Shown here one piece after another: positions 31,024-40,107 of a stretch of 64,000 nucleotides of DNA. The stretch covers positions 83,338-147,337 of the forward strand of contig JBBATY010000006.1 of the NCBI GenBank assembly GCA_040398525.1, written 5' to 3'. The notes under the pieces are model-generated. The model was given only the letters and a program-made list of their open reading frames with translations. It ran no database searches and was not told where the DNA came from. Made by a program: the position numbers and the translations under genes. The DNA is from VFMC01 sp040398525. Lineage in GTDB: Bacteria > Actinomycetota > Acidimicrobiia > Acidimicrobiales > Ilumatobacteraceae. Within the stretch, counting starts at the first letter, position 1. The number at the start of each line of letters is the position of its first letter.

Positions 31024-32298
31024 GTGAAGGTCGTGATCGCAGGGGGTGGCATCGGTGGGCTCACCACGGCGATGGCGCTGCACGCCCGGGGCATCGACAC
31101 GGTGGTGTACGAGTCGGTGCAGGCGCTGCAGCCGCTCGGCGTGGGCATCAATGTGCTGCCGCATGCGATGGCGCAGCTCGACCGGTTGGGCCTGTTGCCC
31201 ACGGTGCTGCCGCTCGGTGTGCAGACCGCCGAGCTGTGCTTCTTCAACCGTCACGGCCAGCTGATCTGGCGCGAGCCGCGTGGTGTGGCGGCCGGCTACC
31301 CGGTGCCGCAGATGTCGGTGCACCGTGGCCGGTTGCACATGGCGCTGCTGACCGAGGCCCGGGCACGGCTGGGCGACGACCGCATCGTCACCGGGCACGC
31401 GTTGCGCAGCTTCGAGCAGACCGGCGACGGGGTGACGATCGAGGTCGAGGCGCGCGCCGATGGTCGGATCACCACCGATCGGGCCGATGTGCTGATCGGC
31501 GCCGACGGCATCCACTCGGCGGTGCGCCGCCACTTCCATCCCGACGAGGGCCTGCCCCGCTGGAGCGGCAACGTGCTGTGGCGGGCCACCACCCGGGCGC
31601 CGGGGTTCTTGACGGGGCGGTCGATGTTCATGGCTGGGCACCTGCCGCACAAGTTCGTCGCCTATCCGCTCACCGAGCCCGATGCCGACGGCATGCAGAC
31701 CATCAACTGGATCGCCGAGCTCGACCGGCGCGACGTGGGCCTGGCCGACCGCGAGGACTGGAACCGCCAGGGCGTGCTCGACGACTTCCTGCCCCGCTTC
31801 ACCGACTGGGTGTGGGACTGGCTCGACGTGCCGGCGCTGATCCGTGGCGCCGAGGTGACCTACGAGTTCCCGATGGTCGACCGCGACCCGCTCGAGCGGT
31901 GGACGGTCGGCCGGGTGACGTTGCTCGGCGATGCCGCGCACCCGATGTATCCGATCGGGTCGAACGGGGCGTCGCAGGCGATCATCGACTCGCTCACCAT
32001 CGCCGACCTGTTGGGCGATGCCGCCGACGCCGGCGGGGCGAGCGGGTCGAGCGCGAGTGGGGCGGCGATCGACGCGGCACTGGCCGCCTACGACGCCGAG
32101 CGGCGCCCGAAGACTGCGGCCATCGTGCTGTCGAACCGCCAGCACGGCCCGGAGGTGCTGCTCGACCTCGCCGAGGAGCGCGCGCCCGACGGCTTCGACG
32201 ACGTCACCACGGTGTTCGCCCCGGGTGAGCGCGAGGAGATCACCGGCCGCTACAAGCAGACCGCCGGTTTCGTCCCCCCGGCCACCTCCACCCGCTGA
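31024..32298 (+). CDS. FAD-dependent monooxygenase
   Basis: The 424-aa protein has the FAD-binding GxGxxG (VVIAGGGIGGLTTAMALHARG), the DG motif (VLIGADGIHSAVRRHF) and the GD motif (VTLLGDAAHPMYPIGSNGASQAI) of the class A aromatic hydroxylases. The GD region looks like that of the phenazine/salicylate hydroxylase branch. The substrate is likely a small aromatic or heteroaromatic acid (family inference). GTG 31024 has GGAGGG 8 bases upstream. No ring-cleavage genes lie beside it. Confidence 0.88.
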   Translation: MKVVIAGGGIGGLTTAMALHARGIDTVVYESVQALQPLGVGINVLPHAMAQLDRLGLLPTVLPLGVQTAELCFFNRHGQLIWREPRGVAAGYPVPQMSVHRGRLHMALLTEARARLGDDRIVTGHALRSFEQTGDGVTIEVEARADGRITTDRADVLIGADGIHSAVRRHFHPDEGLPRWSGNVLWRATTRAPGFLTGRSMFMAGHLPHKFVAYPLTEPDADGMQTINWIAELDRRDVGLADREDWNRQGVLDDFLPRFTDWVWDWLDVPALIRGAEVTYEFPMVDRDPLERWTVGRVTLLGDAAHPMYPIGSNGASQAIIDSLTIADLLGDAADAGGASGSSASGAAIDAALAAYDAERRPKTAAIVLSNRQHGPEVLLDLAEERAPDGFDDVTTVFAPGEREEITGRYKQTAGFVPPATSTR

Positions 32299-32324
32299 CC
32301 GGCCCTGGGCAGCCCGGCGACCGG

Positions 32325-32330
32325 TATACT
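32325..32330 (+). promoter_or_regulatory. TATACT -10 box placing the antitoxin transcript as leaderless
   Basis: TATACT (32325-32330) is a near-perfect -10 element and lies only 6 bases before the ATG at 32337. A transcript would then start at or next to the start codon. Leaderless mRNAs are common in actinobacteria, and no ribosome site precedes this gene. Confidence 0.55.
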
Positions 32331-32336
32331 CAGGGT

Positions 32337-32570
32337 ATGGCTGAGGTGACGACGATGAAGATCAGCACGGCCACCCGCGACCGTCTCCGGGCACTGGCCA
32401 CGGATCGCGAATCGCTCGAGGACGTGGTCGTCGCTGCGCTCGACGTCTACGAGGCCGAGCAGTTCTGGGCCGAGGCCGAGGCCGTGGCCGCGCGTGAGAC
32501 CGCGCAGCAGCGTGCGGCTCGTCGGGCAGGCGAGGCCGAGGTCGATGCCTGGATGGATGGGCTTCGGTGA
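32337..32570 (+). CDS. Antitoxin of a MazEF-like toxin-antitoxin pair
   Basis: The 77-aa protein MAEVTTMKISTATRDRLRAL has a short ribbon-helix-helix-like start (TTMKISTATRDRLRALATD) and a charged helical tail (AEAEAVAARETAQQRAARRAGEAEVDAWMDGLR), as in small DNA-binding antitoxins. Its stop overlaps the toxin start by four bases (GTGA). It would bind and neutralise the toxin and repress its own promoter; the leaderless promoter just upstream fits autoregulation. Confidence 0.78.
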   Translation: MAEVTTMKISTATRDRLRALATDRESLEDVVVAALDVYEAEQFWAEAEAVAARETAQQRAARRAGEAEVDAWMDGLR

Positions 32571-32866
32571 TCCCTGCGGCCGGCGAAGTGTGGTCGGCCG
32601 ATCGCGGTGACGAGCAGCGGCGTCTGGTCGTGGTGGTGTCCGATGTCCGGCTGCACCGCCTGGCCGGTCGGGCGATCGTGGTGCCGGTGCTCACCGAGCT
32701 GCCCGACGTCGCCGGCCCGTGGCACGTCGCGATCGGCGACGACCGGGTGGCTGCTGGGCACCTGCTCGCGTCGGTGGCGGTCGACCGCCTGCTCGAGCGA
32801 GTCGACACCGTGCCCTACTCGGCGCTCGCCCGTCTGCGCCGTGTCGTCACCCTGATCACCCAGTGA
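32567..32866 (+). CDS. PemK/MazF-like endoribonuclease toxin
   Basis: The 99-aa protein VIPAAGEVWSADRGDEQRRLVVVVSD has the MazF-fold pattern: GEVWSAD at the start, R-RLVVVVSDV, then IVVPVLTELP and a C-terminal helix ARLRRVVTLIT. Such toxins cut mRNA at short sequence motifs. The family length is 100-120 aa, so it looks complete. It starts at GTG 32567 inside the antitoxin stop. Confidence 0.8.
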   Translation: MIPAAGEVWSADRGDEQRRLVVVVSDVRLHRLAGRAIVVPVLTELPDVAGPWHVAIGDDRVAAGHLLASVAVDRLLERVDTVPYSALARLRRVVTLITQ

Positions 32867-32976
32867 CCCCCGGCCGCGATGAGCGATGAGGCTGCGGGTG
32901 CGTCGGGCGGGGGAGATGCCGTTGACCAGGCCGAGGCCGACGGTGCGGTAGCCGAGCAGCACCAGCAGGTCGTCGG

Positions 32977-33063
32977 AACGGCCGGTCGTGGAGCGAGATC
33001 GGCATGATGCTCGGTGTCTCGAAGCAAGCGGCGCAGCGCAAGTACGCCAAGGCTGCCAGCTGA
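32977..33063 (+). pseudogene. C-terminal fragment of a helix-turn-helix protein
   Basis: A short frame encodes NGRSWSEIGMMLGVSKQAAQRKYAKAAS and then stops at 33061-33063. This is a typical helix-turn-helix end (SWxEIGxxLGVSKQAA) found in small actinobacterial DNA-binding proteins, but no start codon or full upstream domain is visible. The surrounding 32867-33104 interval otherwise holds no gene I can support, so this is probably a remnant. Confidence 0.5.
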
Positions 33064-33104
33064 CCGACCGTTGATCGCCAGTTGCCGCGGGTCGGGCTCG
33101 GGGT

Positions 33105-33935
33105 TCAGACGCGGCCGACGTTGAGGGAGATGTCGAGGCCGAGGCGGGTGCGCATCACCGGGTCGAGCTCGGCTTGCACCTCGGGCCGCAGGGCGACGGG
33201 GTGGTTCCACTGCGGTCGCACGAACGGTCGGGTGTAGTAGCCGAACAGCAGCGGGCGGTCCTCGTCGGAGGTGATGTTGGCGCCGGAGGTGTGCCACACC
33301 CGGCCGTCCATCGCCACCACCGAGCCGGCGGGCGCGTCGAACGGCACCATCCGTGCGCCCAGCTCGGCGAGGTCGTCGGGCAGCTCGCTGCGGCGGGTGA
33401 CGCGGTGGGTGCCGGGGGCGTAGAGGGTGGCGCCGTTGTCGGCGCGCAGGTCGCACAGGCACCAGATGACGTTGATCGACCATGGCGTGAGCCACGGCTC
33501 GGGGGCGACGAACGACTGGTCGGAGTGGATCATCATCGACCGGCTGCCGGGCCGGGCGATGTTGGCGGTGAAGTTGCTGACGATGTAGTCGGTGCCCAGC
33601 AGGCCGGCGGCGAGGGCGTCGGCGGCGGGGTGGGCGATGAGGGTGCGGAAGACGGGGTCGAGGTCGAGCAGGTTGAACACCCGCACGTTGCTCGGGTTGG
33701 GGTCGAGGCCGGGGATGTAGGTGCGCATGCCGCGCCGCTCGCTCTCGTCGCGTGCTGCCCACAGCCGGTCGACGACGTGGGCGACCTGGTCGGCGTCGAG
33801 CACGCCGGGAACCACTGCGTAGCCGTCGGTGGCGAGGTCGGCCAGCGCGCCGGCCAGGTCGTGCCGGTCGAGCGCGCCGGCCAGCGCGCTCGTGTGGTCG
33901 CCGCTCGTGGCGGTGGTGCCAGACGTATCGGTCAC
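33105..33935 (-). CDS. Phytanoyl-CoA dioxygenase (PhyH) family protein
   Basis: The 276-aa Fe(II)/2-oxoglutarate enzyme has the iron motif HSD at residues 137-139 (SMMIHSDQSFVAPEPW) and the distal His in GRVWHTSGANITSDEDRPLLFGYY, with the arginine that binds 2-oxoglutarate close by. The N-terminal LATDGYAVVPGVLDADQVAHVVDRL is typical of the family. GTG 33935 follows a GGGGGG run; ATG 33962 is the alternative. The substrate is unknown, and the gene stands alone between the HTH fragment and flagellin. Confidence 0.85.
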   Translation of the reverse strand: MTDTSGTTATSGDHTSALAGALDRHDLAGALADLATDGYAVVPGVLDADQVAHVVDRLWAARDESERRGMRTYIPGLDPNPSNVRVFNLLDLDPVFRTLIAHPAADALAAGLLGTDYIVSNFTANIARPGSRSMMIHSDQSFVAPEPWLTPWSINVIWCLCDLRADNGATLYAPGTHRVTRRSELPDDLAELGARMVPFDAPAGSVVAMDGRVWHTSGANITSDEDRPLLFGYYTRPFVRPQWNHPVALRPEVQAELDPVMRTRLGLDISLNVGRV

Positions 33936-34040
33936 ATGTGCCCCCCGGTGATCGACCTGCATGATGCCGACGCCCGCCGGCGGGTGTCAACGACACCGAC
34001 CGACGGGCAGCCGCCCACGTGGCGGCCGGCGAATGCGGGC

Positions 34041-34865
34041 TCAGGACTGGAGAAGACCGAGCATGTTCCCGTGGATGCGGTTGGCCTGGGCGAGCATCGC
34101 CGAGCTTGCGTCGCGCATCACCCGGCTCCTGGTGAAGTCGACCATCTCGGTGGCCATGTCGGTGTCGCGCAGCCGGCTCTCGGCGACAGCGAGGTTCTCG
34201 CTGGTGGTCTGCAGGCTGGCGACCACGGTCTCGAAACGTTTGGTCATCGCGGCCGTCTCGAACTGGCGCTTGTACAGGGCCTCGTACTTCAGGTCGAGCT
34301 CCTGCATGGTGAGCTCCGGGTCGAACGATGCGCTATCGATGGCGGGCGAGCTGAGGGCGTCCCAGCTCATAGGCGTGACCTGCCACTCGTAGCGGTCGTT
34401 GCCGGTCGCGCCGGCGCCGACCTGGAAGTTGACCCAGCTCGACGTGGAGGGCGCGAACAGCGGCTGCGAGCCGAACGTGGTCTGATCGATCACCCGTTGG
34501 CCTTCGGCGACCAGACCAGCCATCTCGCGTTCGATGCCGGCTCGGGCAGCGATGTCGTTGACGCCAGTGTTGGCAGCCTGGACGGTGAGGTCGCGCATCC
34601 GTTGCAGGAGGTCGCTCAGCTGGCCCAGGGCATCGTCGACGATCTGCGCGACTGCCAGCCCATCCTGGGCATTGCGCATCGCTTGGCGCAGGCCCGTCAC
34701 CTGGGCGCGCAAGCGGTTGCTGACGACGAGCCCGGCCGCGTCGTCGGTGGCGCGGGCGATACGAGTGCCGGACGACAGGCGGGCGACGTTGTCATCGAGC
34801 CTGCTGACGGTGGCGCCGAAATGGCGGGCAGCGCTGTTGGCGGAGGTGTTGATGGTGATTCGCAT
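34041..34865 (-). CDS. Flagellin
   Basis: The 274-aa protein has the conserved N-terminal D0/D1 part (INTSANSAARHFGATVSRLDDNVARLSSGTRIARATDDAAGLVVSNRLRAQ, residues about 5-60, and LRQAMRNAQDGLAVAQIVDDAL). It also has the C-terminal partner (SENLAVAESRLRDTDMATEMVDFTRSRVMRDASSAMLAQANRIHGNMLGLLQS). The variable centre is short, near 80 residues. No other flagellar, chemotaxis or secretion gene lies in the window. The start is ATG 34865 (MRITINTS). It is divergent from the small membrane protein at 35030. Confidence 0.93.
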   Translation of the reverse strand: MRITINTSANSAARHFGATVSRLDDNVARLSSGTRIARATDDAAGLVVSNRLRAQVTGLRQAMRNAQDGLAVAQIVDDALGQLSDLLQRMRDLTVQAANTGVNDIAARAGIEREMAGLVAEGQRVIDQTTFGSQPLFAPSTSSWVNFQVGAGATGNDRYEWQVTPMSWDALSSPAIDSASFDPELTMQELDLKYEALYKRQFETAAMTKRFETVVASLQTTSENLAVAESRLRDTDMATEMVDFTRSRVMRDASSAMLAQANRIHGNMLGLLQS

Positions 34866-35029
34866 CGATGCTCGTTCGGGGGTTGGGGCTCGACCGCGCC
34901 GCCACGCGAAGTCCTGCACGAATGACGGTCCCGTGGTGAGCCGCGGGGGTCAGGCATCGCCACCGGTGATCACCCGTCAATCCCCCAGCCGCCCCCCGGT
35001 CATCCCCCGACCCGTCGTCCAGCGCGGGG

Positions 35030-35500
35030 ATGGCCGACCAGGTTCGTGCCCGGCGCCGTGCCGACCGGGACAGTCAGCGAGCGATGCGCTCGTTCCTGAT
35101 CTCGATGGCCATGCTGCTGTCGATCGCCGTGGCGGCCGTGGTGCTGCAGCAGCTGATCGACGCCCCGAACCGTGATGCGTTGGTGGTGATGGCGATGCTC
35201 CCGGCGATGGCGTTCGTGTTCTTCCGGTTCCGTGGCCGCGTCTTCGAGTACGCAGCGTTCCGCAAGCAGGGCGGTGGTGCGTCGTTCGACCGGTGGGCGA
35301 CGATGAGCCGCGCCGAGCGGCGTGAGCGGGTGATGGCTGCGCGACCGGGTGGCCCGTCGAGCCGCCGCCGGGCGCGGGCTGCGTCGAGCGACACCGTGGA
35401 GCGTCCGGCCGGTTGGGTGCCGGCACCCGGTGCGCACATCACCGACGACGAGGTGGCTGACAGGGTGGCCGCCACAGCGGCTGACGACGCAGTGGCCTGA
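35030..35500 (+). CDS. Hypothetical two-helix membrane protein
   Basis: The 156-aa protein MADQVRARRRADRDSQRAMR has two predicted membrane helices (SFLISMAMLLSIAVAAVVLQQL and ALVVMAMLPAMAFVFFRF), then a basic segment (FDRWATMSRAERRERVMAARPGG) and an acidic tail. I do not recognise the family. It may contact nucleic acid or lipid through the basic part (weak inference). Confidence 0.6.
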   Translation: MADQVRARRRADRDSQRAMRSFLISMAMLLSIAVAAVVLQQLIDAPNRDALVVMAMLPAMAFVFFRFRGRVFEYAAFRKQGGGASFDRWATMSRAERRERVMAARPGGPSSRRRARAASSDTVERPAGWVPAPGAHITDDEVADRVAATAADDAVA

Positions 35501-35621
35501 CCGGGGGGGCGGCGCAGGGCCTCTGCACGGAACCCGATGGTCGCTGCGGACGAGGTTCCGACGCCGGTTCGGTGGCTGCGTACAACAGCTGACGGGCTGT
35601 GGTCGCGGGAGGCTGGTGGAC

Positions 35622-36845
35622 ATGGGCGACGGCACCTTCCTGCTCGGTGGAGCGACGATCCTCGATGCCACGGGCGCCGACCCGTATCGAGGGTCGAGCG
35701 TGCTGGTGGGTGACGGGCACATCCGTGCAATCGGTGAGCCGACGTCATCGGATGCCACGGCGATCGACCTCGATGGCCTCACCCTGTTGCCCGGTCTGAT
35801 CGATGCGCACGCGCATCACGGGATCGTCGAGGTGCACGATGCCGACCGCACGCCGCTGGCGGTGCTGGCAGCGCGCATCGTCGCCAACCTCGGGCGCACG
35901 TTGCAGGAGGGGTTCACCACCAGCCGCGAGATGGGCGGGCTCGATGGCGGCTTCGCCCAGGCGGTGGCGGAAGGCATGGTGAGCGGGCCGCGCCTGTTCC
36001 CGTCGGGCCCGCTGCTGTGCACCACTGCCGGCCACGGCGACCTCGGCCCGAGCTACCTGCCCCACTCGGCCCACTCGCACGATCGCGTGCCCGGTCTGGT
36101 GCAGAACGGTCGGCCGGTCGACGGGCCCGACGCCGTGCGCCGTGCCGCTCGCGAAGCGTTCCGCCACGGGGCCACGCAGTTGAAGATGTGCATCTCGGGC
36201 GGGGTGGTGTCGCTCACCGACCGCATGGAGGACGTGCAGTTCAGCGTCGACGAGATGCGCGCCGCAGTGGAGGAGGCCGAGGCACGCCACACCTACGTGG
36301 CCGCCCACGCGCACAACACCGACGCGATCCGTCGGGGGCTCGAGGCCGGCATCCACAGCTTCGAGCACGGTACGTTCCTCGATGCGGCCACGGCCGAGTT
36401 GATGGCCGCGCGCGGCGCCGTGCTGGTGCCCACGCTCACCGTGCTGGTGCGCTGGCTCGCCGACCCGGGCGACGTGCCCGTCACCTCGCGCGACCGCATC
36501 GCCTCGTCGCTCTCCGCCATGCAGCAGGCCGTGCGCCTCGGGGTGGAGCACCGCATCACCATGGGCTCGGGCTCCGACCTCGTCGGGGCCGTGCAGCAGG
36601 GCCGCGGCGACGAGATCGTGCACAAGGCCGCCCTCGTCGGGGCGATGGACGCCATCATCGCGGCCACCCGCACCAACGCCTCCATCCTCGGCTGGGGCGA
36701 CCGTCTGGGCACGATCGAGGTGGGCAAGATCGCCGACCTCATCGCGGTCGACGGCGACCCGTTGGCCGACCCGTCGGTGCTGGCCGACCCACGCCGCATC
36801 GTGCTGGTGGTGCAGGACGGCCGCATCGTGAAAGACACGCGCTGA
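35622..36845 (+). CDS. Amidohydrolase family protein (prolidase/imidazolonepropionase-like)
   Basis: The 407-aa TIM-barrel metal hydrolase has LLPGLIDAHAHHGIVEV with the HxH metal pair, Lys in FRHGATQLKMCISGGVVS, later His residues in YVAAHAHNTD and GIHSFEHGTFLD, and the last Asp in TMGSGSDLV. The order fits Xaa-Pro dipeptidase or imidazolonepropionase-like amidohydrolases, with peptide-bond or lactam hydrolysis likely. ATG 35622 is 9 bases after GGGAGG. Its stop shares a base with the next start (TGATG), so it leads a five-gene operon. Confidence 0.87.
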   Translation: MGDGTFLLGGATILDATGADPYRGSSVLVGDGHIRAIGEPTSSDATAIDLDGLTLLPGLIDAHAHHGIVEVHDADRTPLAVLAARIVANLGRTLQEGFTTSREMGGLDGGFAQAVAEGMVSGPRLFPSGPLLCTTAGHGDLGPSYLPHSAHSHDRVPGLVQNGRPVDGPDAVRRAAREAFRHGATQLKMCISGGVVSLTDRMEDVQFSVDEMRAAVEEAEARHTYVAAHAHNTDAIRRGLEAGIHSFEHGTFLDAATAELMAARGAVLVPTLTVLVRWLADPGDVPVTSRDRIASSLSAMQQAVRLGVEHRITMGSGSDLVGAVQQGRGDEIVHKAALVGAMDAIIAATRTNASILGWGDRLGTIEVGKIADLIAVDGDPLADPSVLADPRRIVLVVQDGRIVKDTR

Positions 36846-38815
36846 TGGGCGTGCACGCCGATGCCGCAGCTGCGTTGCTGGCCCGCTGGCACGGCCCCGG
36901 GCTGGGCACCGTCACCGGCATCAACGACCCGCGCGCCAACCCGGTCGACGGGCTGGTGGCCGCCACCGGCAGCATCTGGCCGACTCCGGTGGGGCCGCCG
37001 CAGTCGCGTGTGGTGACCGTCGATGCCGAGGGGCGGCTCACTGTGGTGGGGCCCGAAGGCTGTGGTTCGAAGTTCGCCCGCTGGGCCCCCGACGGTGCGA
37101 CGCTGGCGTTCACCACCGACCGCGACCAGCGTGGCATCCACCAGGTGGCGTTCGCGTCGCGTGCTGAGTTGTCCGCTGCCGTCGACGGCCCGACGGTGCC
37201 GGGCACGATCGAGATGCTCGCCTGGTCGCCCGACGGCGCTGCGCTGCTGGCCGTCGTGGCGGGGTATGGCGCCGAGATCGCCGGGGCGATGGCGTCGGGC
37301 CGGGTGCCCGTGCGGGCCGGCGACGAACGGGTGGGCGCTCAGCCGATGGTGCGCGAATACGACGGCGCTCCACCTGCCGACGAGTGGCGGCGGCTGTGGG
37401 TGCTCACACCCGGCGGCGAAGCGCGTTGTGTCACCCCCGACGGCCCGAACGTGTGGGAGGCCGCCTGGTGCGGCACCGACGCGTTCGTCGCGGTGGTGAG
37501 CGACCGGCCCGAGGAAGACGCGTGGTACGGGGCGCGGTGCAGCCTGCTCGACGCAGCCAGCGGGGCTGAGCGCACGGTGCTGGCCACCAGCGACCGCCAG
37601 CTCGGTGTACCGGTCGCGTCGCCCGACGGTTCGTGGGCTGCGGTGATCGAGGCGCCCTGCAGCGATCGCACCCTGGTGTGCGGCAGGGTGCTGTTGTTCG
37701 ACCTGCGCACCGGCGCCACCTCGCGCCCCGCGCTCGGCGGCGACGTGACCCAGGTGCTGGCGCTCGACGCCGACCGGCTGCTCGTCGCCGGCCTACAGCG
37801 CATGCACACCCTGGTGCGCGAGGTCCGGGTGGCCGACGGCGATGTGCGCCAGGTGCTGTCGTCGGCGCTGAACGTGGGCCCGCGCGAGCCGATGGTCGTC
37901 CCCACCCCCACCGGCGGCTACGTGTTCGCCGCCGAGGCCTGGCTCGAGCCCTCGCATCTGGTGGAGGTCGATGCCGACGGCGTGCTGCGCACCCGCTGGT
38001 CGGGTGCGCACGCGGGCACCGACGCGATGCGCGCCGCCGTGCGCGACGTGGAGACGATCACGTGGCGAGCCCCCGACGGCTGGGAGATCGAGGGCCTGCT
38101 GGCGCGCCCGGCGGGCGACGGGCCGTATCCGCTGCTGATGTTCCCCCACGGTGGGCCGGTCACGAACTGGCGGCCCCGCTTCGTCGGTGGCTACGCCTCG
38201 GTGCCGCTGCTGCTCGAGCTCGGCTACGCGGTGTTCATGCCCAATCCCCGCGGCTCGACGGGCTACGGCTTCGAGTTCGCCGACGCGGTGCACGGCGACC
38301 AGGGCGGGCGCGACACCTGGGACCTGCTGTCGGGCATCGACCACCTGGTCGAGCTCGGCATCGCCGACCCCGACCGGCTGACGGTGATGGGTGGCAGTTA
38401 CGCGGGGTACATGACCGCCTGGCTGGTGACGCAGACCACTCGCTTCAAGGCCGCCATCGCCACCGCACCGGTGACGAACTGGATCAGCCAGCACTTCCAG
38501 TCGAACATCCCGCAGTGGGGGGCGCGCTTCTTGCCCGACACTGGCCACTTCCCCGCCGGTGGCTACGTGGACCGCAGCCCGGTGTTCTTCGCCGACCGAG
38601 TGACCACACCGGTGTGGCTGAGCGCCGGTGGGAACGACCGCTGCTGCCCGCCCACGCAGTGCATCGAGTTCCACGAGGCGCTGCGCCAGCACGGTGTGCC
38701 GACCGACCTGGTGATCTACCCGGAGGAAGCGCACAACATCCCGATGGGCGAGCACCTGGTGCCGTACCTCGAGCGCGAGATCGACTGGCTGGTGCGCTGG
38801 TGCCCGCCGCGGTGA
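36845..38815 (+). CDS. S9-family serine peptidase (prolyl oligopeptidase type)
   Basis: The 656-aa protein has an N-terminal beta-propeller of WD-like repeats (FARWAPDGATLAFTTDRD, LAWSPDGAALLAVVAGYG) at about 60-380. The C-terminal alpha/beta hydrolase has the catalytic Ser518 (VMGGSYAGYMTAW), Asp598 (SAGGNDRCCPP) and His630 (YPEEAHNIP). It is probably cytoplasmic because no signal peptide is visible, and it would cleave oligopeptides after import. It overlaps the amidohydrolase by one base and the next gene by four (GTGA). Confidence 0.92.
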   Translation: MGVHADAAAALLARWHGPGLGTVTGINDPRANPVDGLVAATGSIWPTPVGPPQSRVVTVDAEGRLTVVGPEGCGSKFARWAPDGATLAFTTDRDQRGIHQVAFASRAELSAAVDGPTVPGTIEMLAWSPDGAALLAVVAGYGAEIAGAMASGRVPVRAGDERVGAQPMVREYDGAPPADEWRRLWVLTPGGEARCVTPDGPNVWEAAWCGTDAFVAVVSDRPEEDAWYGARCSLLDAASGAERTVLATSDRQLGVPVASPDGSWAAVIEAPCSDRTLVCGRVLLFDLRTGATSRPALGGDVTQVLALDADRLLVAGLQRMHTLVREVRVADGDVRQVLSSALNVGPREPMVVPTPTGGYVFAAEAWLEPSHLVEVDADGVLRTRWSGAHAGTDAMRAAVRDVETITWRAPDGWEIEGLLARPAGDGPYPLLMFPHGGPVTNWRPRFVGGYASVPLLLELGYAVFMPNPRGSTGYGFEFADAVHGDQGGRDTWDLLSGIDHLVELGIADPDRLTVMGGSYAGYMTAWLVTQTTRFKAAIATAPVTNWISQHFQSNIPQWGARFLPDTGHFPAGGYVDRSPVFFADRVTTPVWLSAGGNDRCCPPTQCIEFHEALRQHGVPTDLVIYPEEAHNIPMGEHLVPYLEREIDWLVRWCPPR

Positions 38816-40107
38816 ACCTGCCCGAGCAGCGCGAGTTGCAGGCACGCTTCGACGACGCCTGCCGGCGGCACCGTGTGCCGGGCGCGGTGATCGGCGTGCA
38901 GCACGGCGACCATGTGGTGACCGCCGTGCACGGTGTGGGCAACGTGGCCACCGGCGAACCGATGACGCTGCACACCGTGGCCCAGGTTGCCTCGGTGAGC
39001 AAGCTGTTCACCGCCGCCACGCTGCACGGCCTGCTGGCCGAGCACAGCGTCGATGTCGACACGCCGGTGAATGCGCTGGTGCCCGAACTGGCAACGCTGG
39101 ATGACGGCATCACCGTGCGCCGGCTGCTCGACCACACCTCGGGCCTGCAGGGCGACCTGTGGGACGACTTCGGCGCCAATGGCGACGCAGTGGCGCGGTT
39201 CGCCGCGGCGCTGCCCGGCATCGGCTCGATCAGCGAGCCGGGCGAACTGCTGTCGTACTGCAACACGGGCTACGTGGCGCTCGGCCGGCTGGTGGAGGTG
39301 TTGGGCGGCGGTGCCTTCGACCGTGTGGTCGACACCCGCATCGTGCGCCCGCTGGGCCTCACCCACACCACGCTGCGGCTGGCCGACGCCGTGCGGCACC
39401 GCCTGGCGATGGGGCACGACCTCGGCGCCGACGGCACGCTGCGGGTGAGCCCGTTCATCAGCATGCGCTGCCTCGGCCCCACCGGCGGCGTGCTCTCGAC
39501 GGTGCCCGATCTGCTGCAGTTCGCGCGCACGCTGCCGCCGGCGATGTTCACGCGGTCGTCGACCAACCCCGAGCCATGGACCGCCGGGCCCGGTTGGTGC
39601 CTCGGAATCACCGACTGCACCGGTGCCGACGGCGAGCTCGTCGTCGGCCACGACGGCCTGTGGGTGGGCAACGGCGCCTACGTGCGCGTGGTGCCCGGGC
39701 GCGACGTGGTGATCGCGATGACCGGTGCGGCCGGCCATGCCCGCACCGTGTGGCAGGAGGTGTCGGCCGAACTGCTCACCGGTCTGGGGTTGCAGCCCGT
39801 GCCGTCGCCGCCCACCGACCCGACGTGGGTGCCCGACCCGGTCCGCTACGTGGGCACCTACCGCCGCCTCAGCCAGGACGTGAGTGTCGAGCTGCACGCC
39901 GGCGAACTGACGATGACCTCGGTGCCTACCGGGGCGATCGCTGCCCTCTCGTCGCCCACAACCGTGCGTCTGCAGCCGCGCGCCGTCGACGTGTTCGTGG
40001 CCCGCGCCGGTTCGGGTGTGGACCTGCCGGTGGTGTTCCTCGGCGACGGCGAGCAGGCCACCTACCTCCACACCGGCATGCGCGTCGCGCGAAGGGAGCC
40101 CACATGA
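38812..40107 (+). CDS. SxxK serine hydrolase (class C beta-lactamase/MlrB-like fold)
   Basis: The 431-aa protein has the SxxK motif Ser61-Val-Ser-Lys64 (VASVSKLFTAATLHG), the YxN motif in LLSYCNTGYVALGRLVEVL, and a HxG-type third motif region (VVGHDGLWVGNG). A C-terminal lipocalin-like beta domain starts near residue 340 (YVGTYRRLSQDVSVELHAGEL). No signal peptide is visible, so a cytoplasmic peptidase or amidase is more likely than a resistance beta-lactamase. It overlaps its neighbours on both sides by four bases and directly precedes the M81 gene. Confidence 0.88.
   Translation: MNLPEQRELQARFDDACRRHRVPGAVIGVQHGDHVVTAVHGVGNVATGEPMTLHTVAQVASVSKLFTAATLHGLLAEHSVDVDTPVNALVPELATLDDGITVRRLLDHTSGLQGDLWDDFGANGDAVARFAAALPGIGSISEPGELLSYCNTGYVALGRLVEVLGGGAFDRVVDTRIVRPLGLTHTTLRLADAVRHRLAMGHDLGADGTLRVSPFISMRCLGPTGGVLSTVPDLLQFARTLPPAMFTRSSTNPEPWTAGPGWCLGITDCTGADGELVVGHDGLWVGNGAYVRVVPGRDVVIAMTGAAGHARTVWQEVSAELLTGLGLQPVPSPPTDPTWVPDPVRYVGTYRRLSQDVSVELHAGELTMTSVPTGAIAALSSPTTVRLQPRAVDVFVARAGSGVDLPVVFLGDGEQATYLHTGMRVARREPT

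Noticed and set aside
32867..33104. Intact genes on either strand
   Set aside because: Only a C-terminal helix-turn-helix fragment has recognisable sequence; no start or complete domain is present.
38812..40107. Antibiotic-resistance beta-lactamase
   Set aside because: There is no signal peptide, an extra C-terminal domain is present, and the operon is catabolic.
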